Under the pieces are notes generated by a model. The model was not told the DNA's origin. It saw nothing but the letters and a program-made list of their open reading frames with translations, and did not search any database. From Saprospiraceae bacterium (GTDB lineage Bacteria > Bacteroidota > Bacteroidia > Chitinophagales > Saprospiraceae): a stretch of DNA of 64,000 nucleotides. Numbering within the stretch: position 1 is the first letter of the stretch; each line of letters starts with the position of its first letter. Made by a program: the position numbers and the translations under genes. Shown here in pieces: positions 43,026-52,200 of the stretch. The DNA is taken from contig JANQPA010000019.1 of NCBI GenBank assembly GCA_028285545.1, forward strand, positions 1 through 64,000, written 5' to 3'.

Positions 43026-45602
43026 TCAGCTTCTATGAATTTGAGAGGTAATCGTTTTATCCTTTATCTTATCATCCTCGGCCAATAAAAATGCTTTGGA
43101 TAAAATTATAGACAAACCCGTATCCCCCTCAAAAGGAATGAACAATTTTTCGGTTGGGTCTTTTTTGCTTCTATCAGGAACAATGCAGAGATATTGATCA
43201 TTGGGTTCCATTAGAATATTGGTACTTCCCAGGTGAATTTTATATTTTCTGTACTTTCCTTTAACAAGCAGGAATTTATCTTGAATCTCTGCTACATTTT
43301 TGATTTTTAACCTTGGCAGCAATTTTTCCAAGACCTCTTTTCTATTTGTTGCAAGTGCCGAGAGGCTGCCGAATGAGTAAGAATTCCAGTAATCCCTATA
43401 AGCAGGCAAGCCTCCGGAGTCTCTCCAACTGGGATCATTTCCCACACTAGCCACTCCAACAAATAAATCTACATCCCTTAAAACTTCGGAAAAAGGGACG
43501 GCAGGTACATCTATTAAATCCAGATATTCATTTACCTCAGTATTTATGAACCGAATCTGGTCTGTTGTGATGTAATTCCAAATCCCATTTCCATTATAGC
43601 CATCCTCCACATCCAGACTTTGTATCCAAAATTGGGCCTTTAGCTTATATTCTGGCAGGTCTAATTCAGCGATATCATCATATCCTCCATCCCAGGCACC
43701 TAATAGGCGAGCCTTCCAACCTCTACCCTTAGCCAGGCTGACATACTGGTGTTGTTTTAAAATATGGGCAGCCATTCGGTTACTGTAGGTTTTGGTATTT
43801 AATTCAGCTTCAGTAAGTAGATAAACCTCCCGATAGGCTTGCTTGATGGGTTGTTTTATTTCATGATCCATTAAAAAATCCCGCCATAGGCGTACTTCTT
43901 CCGTGCTGGCCTGGGCTGGGTGCCAAAGGCTTACTTCACAATCATTTTTAGGAATAAACAATTGACCATCCAAACAGGTCCAGTGATCCCGATAAAAAAT
44001 GGCAGTAACCATCTCTTCATTATCCTTGAAATTCCATATTAATTTTTTAGTCAGAAAGGACATCAGGCCATGGTCAAAATAATATTCCATAAATTTTTCG
44101 AAAGACCAGCTCCTTTCCGCACGAAACATTTGGTCAATTCGATCTTTTTGGGCACTGCTCGTCTTGTCAATTTGTTTCTTAAGCAGTTTGAGTTTTTTCA
44201 ATTCGGTGGATAAATGATTTTTGACAAAGCTGGGAATCGTTTTTTGCCTGGAGCCATCTGCCTTTATCCATTGTAAAGTCGTTTTTCCCGCACTTTTTAT
44301 GGTCAATATTGCTGTATATTCACCGAAGGCAGTTTCTAAATTTCCATCCACCAATCCAAAGTCTTCGACTGAAATGTCTTCCATCTCATGAACAGATATT
44401 CCTTTTTCTATTGCAGCAGAACTTAAATAGCCTTTAATTATTTTTTGAGCACTATTTTGTTTAATCTTTAACTTGAGGCGAGATAAATGACTGATCCCTT
44501 CTATACCTTTAGAATGAGCAAGGGCATAAAAACAAGCGTTTCCCAAAGCTTGTGCTACAGGCCCATGCCCAGGTACTTTTCGATACGACCTTTCAGCAAG
44601 ATTGGCTAAATTTTGTAGAGTATGGGAATCATAGAATGGAGTACACATCCAGACAAAACCTTTTACAGCCTGTATGGTAGAAGAATCAATAAATTCGTGA
44701 CTATAATATGTATAGGATTCTCCTCCATAGGATTCCTTACGTTCTGTTAATGTCTCCTTTAAATTCACTAAAAAACTAAACCAGGCATTAACAATCTTTT
44801 TGAATTTACGGTCGCCATATTCTTTAATCAGGTCTCTGCTGTTTTTTTGAAAACGTTTTCCGGGTCTGGCACCATTTACTTTTTGAGCCATACCAATCAA
44901 TTGATACCAATATTCTTTATCTTTTTGGTCTAAGGATTTAATTTGCTTATTGGCCATCAGGACAAATGGATCCTTTCCATGAAAAAGAGTAGGTTTTATG
45001 GCATGCTCACCATGTAAGGAGCGATATAATATCAAATCTATCTTTTCCAGGAACTTAAGTTTCTCCTTGTCGTCACCATATCTTGAAACTGCAGCAATCT
45101 TTTTCCTTAAGTTGTTTAAAGTTTCTTTTAGGGAATTTGATAGTAACCTTCCTTTATATTGGTGAGCTATTTTATTTAAGAATCGAGACATAGGCCAAGC
45201 TAATATTGAGGCATAATAATGGCTGCGGTATTTGGAAAAAGCATTGATTATTCGTTGAATATCAGACTCCTCTAAGCTGAGTTTTGCCAGGAATAAATGT
45301 TGAACAAACATATGCCTGACGGTTGCCTTCTGGCATTTTGGATCAGAAGTTGAGTAATGATGATTTTTATTTCGAAAAAAATGAATCTTCCTCATACACT
45401 CAATAGCAAAATCAATCTTTTTCTTGTCGGGCCAGTGTACAACCTCTTCTTGATAAATGGATAAATCCTTTATTCTTAGATCCCAGAAATAGTTGAATTT
45501 TTGCCTGGATTCCTCCCAGGCTTGATTAATAATGCGATCAAATTCTTGATGTTCTGGATCTTTTATAGAAAATATTTGGATGAATTGATTGAGTATTTCC
45601 AT
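43026..45602 (-). CDS. DUF4132 family protein
   Basis: An 858-residue soluble protein without signal or membrane segments. The stretch TYSNRMAAHILKQHQYVSLAKGRGWKARLLGAWDGGYDD (about 610-650) matches the DUF4132 core. A C-terminal part with YKIHLGSTNILMEPNDQYLCIVPD resembles the end of MolR/YehI-like proteins. The N-terminal 600 residues look helical and repeat-like. E. coli YehI/MolR relatives are linked to MoxR ATPase and VWA genes, which are absent here. It follows a 131-residue partner (2-bp gap). Biochemical function unknown. Confidence 0.65.
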   Translation of the reverse strand: MEILNQFIQIFSIKDPEHQEFDRIINQAWEESRQKFNYFWDLRIKDLSIYQEEVVHWPDKKKIDFAIECMRKIHFFRNKNHHYSTSDPKCQKATVRHMFVQHLFLAKLSLEESDIQRIINAFSKYRSHYYASILAWPMSRFLNKIAHQYKGRLLSNSLKETLNNLRKKIAAVSRYGDDKEKLKFLEKIDLILYRSLHGEHAIKPTLFHGKDPFVLMANKQIKSLDQKDKEYWYQLIGMAQKVNGARPGKRFQKNSRDLIKEYGDRKFKKIVNAWFSFLVNLKETLTERKESYGGESYTYYSHEFIDSSTIQAVKGFVWMCTPFYDSHTLQNLANLAERSYRKVPGHGPVAQALGNACFYALAHSKGIEGISHLSRLKLKIKQNSAQKIIKGYLSSAAIEKGISVHEMEDISVEDFGLVDGNLETAFGEYTAILTIKSAGKTTLQWIKADGSRQKTIPSFVKNHLSTELKKLKLLKKQIDKTSSAQKDRIDQMFRAERSWSFEKFMEYYFDHGLMSFLTKKLIWNFKDNEEMVTAIFYRDHWTCLDGQLFIPKNDCEVSLWHPAQASTEEVRLWRDFLMDHEIKQPIKQAYREVYLLTEAELNTKTYSNRMAAHILKQHQYVSLAKGRGWKARLLGAWDGGYDDIAELDLPEYKLKAQFWIQSLDVEDGYNGNGIWNYITTDQIRFINTEVNEYLDLIDVPAVPFSEVLRDVDLFVGVASVGNDPSWRDSGGLPAYRDYWNSYSFGSLSALATNRKEVLEKLLPRLKIKNVAEIQDKFLLVKGKYRKYKIHLGSTNILMEPNDQYLCIVPDRSKKDPTEKLFIPFEGDTGLSIILSKAFLLAEDDKIKDKTITSQIHRS

Positions 45603-45604
45603 AA

Positions 45605-46000
45605 TTATCCGCCTACTAATGGAGTTAGTTTGATAAAACTGATTTTAGTGTCTTCTGATAATTTAACTCGCTGCTCTAATTGCTCTATTTGGACATCATT
45701 GACCAGAACGAAAAAACCGTTCTTCTTAAATGCGTCAAGTGCAATGTAAACCTGCTTTTCTCCATCAATAGGTTTTCTAAATTTAGGCTTGATACCATTG
45801 ACTGTTTTTTCGGCATGAATAGGTGCCACCAAACCATGGTAATATTCTGGAAGTCTCTGGTTATAGTCCTCCACTTCCTGAAGGACCCTTTGGCTGATAA
45901 TCTCTTCAATGCTGACATCCAAAGTATTAAAGGTAAGATTGGATTCTTTTAAAGCTAAGCCAGTAATACTTTCATCTTGAATTTTAATTGTCATCTCCAT
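45605..46000 (-). CDS. small protein coupled to the DUF4132 gene
   Basis: A 131-residue soluble protein lying 2 bp upstream of the DUF4132 gene, clearly in one transcription unit. Visible features are a beta-rich N-terminus (EMTIKIQDESITGLALKESNLTFNTLDVSIEEIISQRVLQEVEDYN) and a C-terminal half with KQVYIALDAFKKNGFFVLVNDVQIEQLEQRVKL. I recognise no family. Close spacing suggests a complex with, or a regulator of, the DUF4132 protein. An alternative ATG is at 45994. Confidence 0.55.
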   Translation of the reverse strand: MEMTIKIQDESITGLALKESNLTFNTLDVSIEEIISQRVLQEVEDYNQRLPEYYHGLVAPIHAEKTVNGIKPKFRKPIDGEKQVYIALDAFKKNGFFVLVNDVQIEQLEQRVKLSEDTKISFIKLTPLVGG

Positions 46001-46146
46001 AATTTCACAATTAAACCACTATTATGATTACAATCATTAAAAATCACACCATAAAGATAACAAAATAAATTTAAAATGTAAACAAATAATAGATAAAATG
46101 TAACTAAAAAAGTGGCAAACCAAGTCTTTAATCCGATTAGAAGAGT

Positions 46147-46308
46147 TTAATCGATTTTTGCTTTTTTCAATTTTCTTATGTTCCATATTCCCAGTAAGAC
46201 TAGGATGCTCCCGATTCCAAAAATGATATAACCCCAACTGGGATGATTAGAAAATGATGTAGTACCTACTATCATCATAATTAAGCCGAAATAAGTAAGT
46301 TTTGACAT
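46147..46308 (-). CDS. small two-helix membrane protein
   Basis: A 53-codon frame: MSKLTYFGLIMMIVGTTSFS, a short NHPSW turn, then GYIIFGIGSILVLLGIWNIRKLKKAKID. Two hydrophobic helices and a basic tail. It is last in the sigma (47777), anti-sigma (47272), 72-residue membrane protein (46545) series on the same strand, 18 bp after its neighbour. Function unknown, but position suggests it belongs to this envelope-stress-type operon. Confidence 0.65.
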   Translation of the reverse strand: MSKLTYFGLIMMIVGTTSFSNHPSWGYIIFGIGSILVLLGIWNIRKLKKAKID

Positions 46309-46326
46309 GCTTTTTGTGGTTTTATT

Positions 46327-46545
46327 TTACACAAAATCCTGTGAATTGCTGTTCTGAAGTTTTCTTTTTAATCTTTTTTGATAGCAGGTATAATAGACTA
46401 CCAGGATCAAGGCAAAAGCCTGAATCACGGCTAAAATATCATCCGTTCGTTCATCAATATTAATAGGGAAAAGGCGAACAGAGCAAACAATCACAATAAT
46501 CGCTGCAACAATTTTAATCGATTTTACTGTTTTTGGATGGATCAT
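46327..46545 (-). CDS. small two-helix membrane protein of a sigma operon
   Basis: 72 residues with two predicted helices (IKIVAAIIVIVCSVRLF and ILAVIQAFALILVVYYTCY) joined by an acidic loop, and a basic C-terminus (KRLKRKLQ). It lies between the probable anti-sigma gene and another small membrane gene. No family recognised. Probably a membrane accessory of the sigma system. Confidence 0.6.
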   Translation of the reverse strand: MIHPKTVKSIKIVAAIIVIVCSVRLFPINIDERTDDILAVIQAFALILVVYYTCYQKRLKRKLQNSNSQDFV

Positions 46546-46609
46546 TTTTGTTCATTTTTAGAAATAAAATTACTATTCAACATATGAGTTGCAGAAGCAA
46601 GAGATTCCA

Positions 46610-47272
46610 TTACATTTTTGGTGGATTTTCTTCTAATTCATCTCGATAGGTTTCCAGTGCCTGTAAATAATTGCCATACTTTCTGAATTGAAGGAACTTT
46701 GTTAGTCTGTAAACAAAAAAGGGAGTAATAAGAGTACCCAAAAGAATAATAAGCATAGGGTAATCTGATTGAATGGTTTGATATTTATACAATTGGATGT
46801 ACAGTAAAAAAAAGGCAATACAAGTCATTCCAATTACATCAGTAATAATACCCAATTGAATAATATTTTTGATCACGGCTATTATTTCTGAAAGTGATTT
46901 TTTCAGATCAAATGAAGATCTCTGGTAAGCTATTATTTTTCGATAACTGAATAAATTGTATAATGATAAAAGCAAGACTAAAACCGCCAAAAAACCATAT
47001 AAAATCAATAGTTCAGGGTTGGACAGAGGAACTCCCAAGATAAATTCATCTCCAACTTCACGCCAGTCAAGGTTAATCCCTACAAATAAGAGTAAGAATA
47101 TACAGATAGTCCCCATTATTATTTTGAACTTCATAATCCTTTTAACCTTTGAGATGACCGTGTTGGATCTTTTTCTGATCGATACACGGAACTCTTCCTT
47201 ACTCATGCGGAACTCCTCATCGAGTTGTGAGTTAGCTGATTCCCATATATTTTTTAGTTGACTTAATTCCAT
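46610..47272 (-). CDS. membrane partner (probable anti-sigma) of the ECF sigma at 47777
   Basis: A 220-residue protein. The cytoplasmic N-terminus MELSQLKNIWESANSQLDEEFRMSKEEFRVSIRKRS is the typical start of sigma-linked membrane proteins in Bacteroidota. Four hydrophobic segments follow (IIMGTICIFLLLFVGINL, LLILYGFLAVLVLLLSLYNLF, and two more). It starts 1 bp after the sigma stop codon. Anti-sigma activity is inferred from context. There is no zinc-binding motif. Confidence 0.65.
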   Translation of the reverse strand: MELSQLKNIWESANSQLDEEFRMSKEEFRVSIRKRSNTVISKVKRIMKFKIIMGTICIFLLLFVGINLDWREVGDEFILGVPLSNPELLILYGFLAVLVLLLSLYNLFSYRKIIAYQRSSFDLKKSLSEIIAVIKNIIQLGIITDVIGMTCIAFFLLYIQLYKYQTIQSDYPMLIILLGTLITPFFVYRLTKFLQFRKYGNYLQALETYRDELEENPPKM

Positions 47273-47273
47273 T

Positions 47274-47777
47274 TTATTGAGGATTAAGTATCTTTTTCAA
47301 TTTAGCTTTAATTCTATGCAATTTCACTCTAACATAATTAGGAGTAATCCCCATAATGCGGGCAATTTCTTCATTTTCTTCTTCCTCCAGATATAAGAGG
47401 ACAATTCCTTTTTCTACATCATTCAACTGATCTATGGCTTTGTATAATAACTTTATTTCTGCACCATCAAATTCATTACTCTGAATGGCCTCGGGCAATT
47501 CAAGTATTCTGGTGGAAATCTCAACTTTTTGCAAAGATTTTTTTCGTTTTCGAACCTGTTGGAGGGCCACATTCAAACTTATTCTGTACATCCAGGTCGT
47601 AAATTTGGCATCACCGCGGAAAGAAGGGTAAGACCGCCAAAGTTGAATTAATATTTCCTGGAACAGGTCTTTTCGCTGTTCTTCACCTCTAGTATAGACG
47701 GTACAAACCTTATGGATGATCCCTTGAGACTCCATAACCCTATCAATAAATTCCTTTTCAAGTTGTTTGTCTTTCAA
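47274..47777 (-). CDS. ECF RNA polymerase sigma factor
   Basis: A 167-residue ECF sigma factor. Region 2 is GIIHKVCTVYTRGEEQRKDLFQEILIQLWRSYPSFRGDAKFTTWMYRISLNVAL, region 4 ENEEIARIMGITPNYVRVKLHRIKAKLKKIL. The start is TTG at 47777; the first ATG (47735) would remove the 14 residues MKDKQLEKEFIDRV that resemble the family N-terminus, and a stop codon lies just upstream. Heads a four-gene operon with membrane partners. Shares an upstream element with the CHAT operon. Confidence 0.85.
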   Translation of the reverse strand: MKDKQLEKEFIDRVMESQGIIHKVCTVYTRGEEQRKDLFQEILIQLWRSYPSFRGDAKFTTWMYRISLNVALQQVRKRKKSLQKVEISTRILELPEAIQSNEFDGAEIKLLYKAIDQLNDVEKGIVLLYLEEEENEEIARIMGITPNYVRVKLHRIKAKLKKILNPQ

Positions 47778-47827
47778 CTGTTGTACAGACTAGTAAAGCA
47801 AGCTGCCATGCAACTTGGTGGTAGAAA

Positions 47828-47852
47828 GTAAAAGGTAAAAAGTAGAAGGATT
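47828..47852 (+). repeat. purine-rich dispersed repeat, copy 1
   Basis: GTAAAAGGTAAAAAGTAGAAG plus GATT, upstream of the sigma gene at 47777. Near-copies are at 55335-55359 (two mismatches), 56841-56865 (one mismatch) and, inverted, at 49024-49047. AGACTAGTAAA precedes both this copy (47787) and the one at 55335 (55287). Confidence 0.6.
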
Positions 47853-47913
47853 TTCGACTAAAAAATATTAGCCAATTATGGAAAATAAAAGCCTGCTGTC
47901 TTTCTACTTACCT

Positions 47914-47930
47914 AACTACCGGAGGTAGTT
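47914..47930. repeat. REP-like hairpin AACTACC-GGA-GGTAGTT
   Basis: A perfect 7-bp stem with a GGA loop in the 263-bp gap between the sigma gene and the methyltransferase. Similar small GC hairpins occur at 57020-57035 and in the 20-22 kb array. Confidence 0.45.
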
Positions 47931-48040
47931 ACTTTCTCCCTTATTCCCCAAGTTGCCATGTAACTCGGATTAGCAATCAATTTCTTTAGTCCATTAGTTG
48001 TAGTGATTTACAGCGGCATTACATTTTTCTTCGCATATTT

Positions 48041-48760
48041 TCATTTTTTCAGAAAAGGCTTGAGCACAGCAGCATAATCATTATCAAAATAGCCAAAGGT
48101 TTCCTGAATCATCCATCCTGTGTTTTCCGCTAATCGTTCCAGGTTTTCGGGATCCACATGAATCCAATTAAACCAATCACCTATGAGTTCTTTATACTCT
48201 ACTCGAATGCGAATTTCGCCAGTATATTTTCCAGTCTCATGATTTCCATTATGATACTGTAGGTGTTTTACATTACTGGTCCGCAGCACATCTGAGGTAG
48301 TCAAGAGTAATGCACCGTCATTCTTGACCAGTTTTCTCAATACTAAGAGAAGATTCTCTGCGCCTTCTAAAGTTCCTCCAATCCCTATGTTATGGCCAAA
48401 CAAAAATAGGGTGTCAAAAGATTCAGATGGCAAACTATGCTCAAAGATGTTCATGTGAAAGGTTTGGTCACATCCACTTTCCTGGCATACTTTGATGGCC
48501 AGGGGAGAAAAATCAAGCCCAGTGATATCAAAACCTCTATCTTGAAAGTATAATACATGTCTGCCAGCTCCACAACCAACATCCAGTATTTTTCCTTGCA
48601 CAAAATCCAGCACTGCCTTTTCACCTGGTTCCAGCCAAGTGGCAAAGTATTCCTTTAAACTAGCCTTGGAAACATAACCATCATCTCTCCGAATGATATA
48701 GGGAGTACTTCGATCGCCATTCCAATATTCATAAAGTGCCTGGCCAAAAACATCTTTCAT
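48041..48760 (-). CDS. class I SAM-dependent methyltransferase
   Basis: A 239-residue enzyme. Motif I is ILDVGCGAGRHVLYF (about 56-70), followed by the acidic ribose-binding residue in ITGLDFSP, the motif-II-like MNIFEHSLPSESFDTLFLFGHNIG and a C-terminal beta sheet. The GCGAGRHVLYF form is frequent in small-molecule methyltransferases. The substrate is unknown. It lies downstream of the gene remnants at 48779-49279, on the same strand. Confidence 0.85.
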   Translation of the reverse strand: MKDVFGQALYEYWNGDRSTPYIIRRDDGYVSKASLKEYFATWLEPGEKAVLDFVQGKILDVGCGAGRHVLYFQDRGFDITGLDFSPLAIKVCQESGCDQTFHMNIFEHSLPSESFDTLFLFGHNIGIGGTLEGAENLLLVLRKLVKNDGALLLTTSDVLRTSNVKHLQYHNGNHETGKYTGEIRIRVEYKELIGDWFNWIHVDPENLERLAENTGWMIQETFGYFDNDYAAVLKPFLKK

Positions 48761-48778
48761 ATTCTATTCTCTATTTTC

Positions 48779-48913
48779 CTACTTGAAGCTAATATATAGG
48801 TCACCTTGCCCTAAGCCATCCCTTCTGGTGGCACAAAAAATCAGGTAGGATTCATCCGGGGTAACAAATACATCTGCTTCATATGCTTTTGTGAGGAAAA
48901 ATTTTGACTGCAT
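48779..48913 (-). pseudogene. PD40 beta-propeller fragment
   Basis: A 44-codon frame reading EADVFVTPDESYLIF, then TRRDGLGQGDLYISFK. This is one blade of the PD40/OmpA-associated propeller type ('PSISPDGRYLFFSSxRPGGLGGxDLYISxK'). No further blades exist on either side. A whole family member would be several hundred residues. It is a clear remnant of a lost gene. Confidence 0.65.
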
Positions 48914-48957
48914 TTTACTATGAAATTGTAAGATTAGGACTTCAATAAACCGTGTTA

Positions 48958-49013
48958 ACCCGCGAAAATCCGTGTCGAAAAAAGAGCTAAATTAGACACT
49001 GATTTTCACGGGT
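48958..49013. repeat. imperfect 19-bp inverted repeat
   Basis: ACCCGCGAAAATCCGTGTC (48958-48976) and GACACTGATTTTCACGGGT (48995-49013) pair at 17 of 19 positions around an 18-nt loop. This CGCGAAAATCCGTG type of sequence is a familiar intergenic repeat in Bacteroidota. It supplies the last residues and stop codon of the fragment at 48992. Confidence 0.55.
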
Positions 49014-49279
49014 CTGGACGGTATGTCCTTATACTTTTTACTTTTTACTTTTTCAAAAACCTGATTTCTAGCCCTACCTTGAGTTACCTTAAACCCTTCG
49101 ATTTTCCCCTTGTTATCTCGATAAAATTCTACAGAATTTATAAACCATCTAGATCCTTCAAAATCATCTCCCCATGCATTGGATAAATTTAAGGTTCCAT
49201 GGCGATAATGTTGCAGCTTCAAATCCCCATTTTTTTCAATGACATCGTAAGTGGTATGTAATTCCTCACTCCAACTCAT
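48992..49279 (-). pseudogene. detached C-terminal domain of a serine hydrolase
   Basis: A 95-residue frame, SWSEELHTTYDVIEKNGDLKLQHYRHG and DDFEGSRWFINSVEFYRDNKGKIEGFKVTQGRARNQVFEKV, matching the beta-barrel C-terminal domain (DUF3471-like) that follows the catalytic domain in some class-C beta-lactamase-type hydrolases. The catalytic domain is absent: immediately upstream is the WD40 gene, which it overlaps by 14 bp. It may be an unexpressed remnant or a short stand-alone protein. The end falls in an inverted repeat. Confidence 0.6.
49024..49047 (-). repeat. purine-rich dispersed repeat, copy 4 (inverted)
   Basis: On the minus strand GTAAAAAGTAAAAAGTATAAG plus GAC, three mismatches from the 47828 copy. 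It lies inside the 3' end of the serine-hydrolase remnant and encodes its VKSKKYKD stretch. Confidence 0.45.
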
Positions 49280-52200
49280 ACCCTTCTCTCTCTTTCTTCG
49301 TCAAGGGCTTCAATTGCTTAGACTTAAACCATTCACTATAATAAGCAGGCATCGGCCATAGTTTAGAAGTGCCATCTTCCGACCAGCTCAGGATTTTTTT
49401 GCCATCAGGTGAAAAACTCACTCCTATAATTGCCTTTGGATGATTATCAAAAATAGAAAGTAATCGCCCCTCTGCATTCCAAAGTCTGAAAGTTGTATCA
49501 CTATCAGACAAAGGCTTGGTAATAATAAATTGGCTATCAGGGGAGAAAAAAACAATGCTAAGATTACTTTGATGACCTGTCAGGGTATTAATCAAACGGC
49601 CATTGGAATCCCATAATTTGGCAGTATTGTCCCTGGACCCTGTAATGATCCTAGAACCATCAGGTGAAAAAGAAGCGGTCAATATGGTTTTTTCATGGCT
49701 GAGTTCTTCAATCAGATTTCCTTTAAAATCCCATAACCTGGCAGTAGCATCTTGCCCATGGGTTAAAACTTTTCTACTATCCGGTGAAAACTCGGCTACT
49801 TTCACAATATTTCTATGGCCTCGCAAATCTCCCAATAAATTACCTCTCAGGTCCCAAATTTTGGCAGTAGTATCTCTGGAGATGGTCAGTATTTTTTTAC
49901 CATCAGGTGAAAATTTTGCCACTGTGATGGTCTTGTTATGTCCTCTTAAGGTAGCTAATAACTGTCCTTTCTTGTTCCATAATTTAGCGGTACCATCCCT
50001 TGAGGTAGTAAGTATTCGGGTACCATCTGAGGACATAATTGAAGAACTAAGGTTGTCGGTATGTCCTTCAAAAGTTGTCACTAACTGACCACTCATATTC
50101 CATAAAAAAGCCTTCGATTTATCTCTTGAAAGCAGCATTTTACCATCCGGAGAAAAATCGGAAAAGGCAAAAGTATGATCACCCTTAAACTCGGCCAATT
50201 CTTTACCGTTGAAATCGAACAAGACTCCTATACCGTCCTTAAAGGTATAGGCAAAAACATACTGTCCTTTGGGTAAAAATTTGGCACTGAAAAACTTAAC
50301 ATTCTTTTTCTTTAAAACGACAGAAGTCCTTCGATTTACATCCCATAATCTTATTTCTGAACCCGTAGAAGCATAAGTAAGCACTTTGGTCCCATCAGGT
50401 GATAGTTTGACGCGCTGGATGCCTCTTTTAGAGGGTTTCATATTCAATAACAATTGACCATTGGTATCCCAAATTTTTGAAGTATTATTCTTATTTCGAG
50501 TTATAATTTTTTGGCTATCAGGTGTGAATATAGCATTTATCCCCTGGTCGGTTTTAGACAAGAAACTTGCCAGGATTCGCCCTTCCAAATCGTATAACCT
50601 GGCTGTTTCATCTTCAGAGAGGGAAAGAAGTTGTTTACTATCAGGAGAAAATACAACCGCATATACATCTTGTACGTGATCCTCAAGGTTAGCTATTAAG
50701 TTGCCATTCATATCCCAAATCTTCACAGTGTTGTCTTGAGATGCAGAAGCAAGTATTTTCCCGTTAGGAGAAAATTGAACATCAAAAATGGCTTTGGAAT
50801 TCGCTTCATTAAGCGATTGTGGTACAACCTTATACTGTCCTCTTTTATAGATAGTCCAGCGTTCAACCAAGCCATCAGTAGAGCCTGTCAGAAATTGCTG
50901 TCCAGTAGGTGAAAAGCTAGCTGTTGTAAATTGCCCTTTTTTACATTTTTCACTAACTAAAACTTCACTATTATTGCTATCCCATAGTTTTAAGGTGCCA
51001 TCCAGGGAAATGGTCAATATTTCTTTACCATCTGGAGAAAATTCCCCTTTGATAATCATATCCGTATGGCCAGCAAATTTTTTCAAAACATGGCCTTCTA
51101 AATCCCAAATATAAGCGGTATCGTTCGTGGAAGTGGTTAAAATTTGACTTCCATCCGGTGAAAAAACAGCACTGGAAACAACTCCTCTTTTATGTGGCAT
51201 TTCTGCAATTTCATACCCTTCAAGATCCCATAACCAGGCCGACTCATCTTCTGGTGATGCAGTAATAAACGAATTGCCATCCGGAGCGAAGCATATATTT
51301 CGGACCTCACCGCTAAAAGATCTTTCCAATTCAACAGTAGTATTAGTATTAAGATCCCATATCTCTATATCCCCATGATACATACCCAAAACTACCTTTG
51401 AATCATCACGTGAAAAATCAGCTCCTGTTAATGGACTATTTAATTCTCTTTCCATCAACACCTTTCCTCTGGTATCCCAGATTCGAACGGTGTCTGTAAC
51501 AGTAACTATAATTATTTTGGAGCCATCGGAGGAATACTTGACAGTGTAAGCCTCTTCAGAGTTATGATCATATTGAGCCAATTGCAACAGCTTTTTCTTC
51601 TCTCTCATTTCATCATAAATGCCTTGAAAAGCATATTGTGCAGCATAAGGTCTGGGAGGGACTGCCCGATTAAATGCCTCCATGGCCACCTGCATAGCGT
51701 GATTATAATTGCCAGCTGTGGCCAATTGTTGAGAAAGACTAGCCAATCGTTGGGCATCTGCAATTCCTGCCTGCCTTTCAGCTCTGTTTGTTTGAAAATT
51801 TGCGGTATTTAATGCAGCAACGGCTTCTTTTCTCAGGCTATCGGATTCTTCTTTGGCTTCCAGGGCAAGAGCTTCATTTGTCTTGGCATCATCAATAGCG
51901 ATCTGTAAATCCTCATTAGATTTGACTAGGGCACTATCCTTTCTTAATAATTCTTCAGTCTTTTGTTCGGCAAGTTTCCGGTCTTCGTCCGCCCTTAGTT
52001 TAAAAATAAAGGAAATGATAGCGGCGGCAGCTAACAAAACACCAATCACCAGAATAATTAATCGGCGGCGATTTTGAGCAGCTCGGCTGGCCTTTCTACT
52101 TTCCTGGATGAACTTTTTCTGATCGGAACCTACCTCAACCTTTTCCAAATATGGGTCAATATAATCCAAATCTTTTTTGTCTAATAAGGCACCTGATTCC

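Noticed and set aside
46037-46237. 66-residue minus-strand frame
   Set aside because: Overlaps, in another frame, the better small membrane protein gene at 46147-46308, which has two clean hydrophobic helices and operon spacing.
49603-50088. 161-residue plus-strand open frame opposite the WD40 gene
   Set aside because: It is the antisense reading of the WD40 repeats, with the repeat period visible in it.
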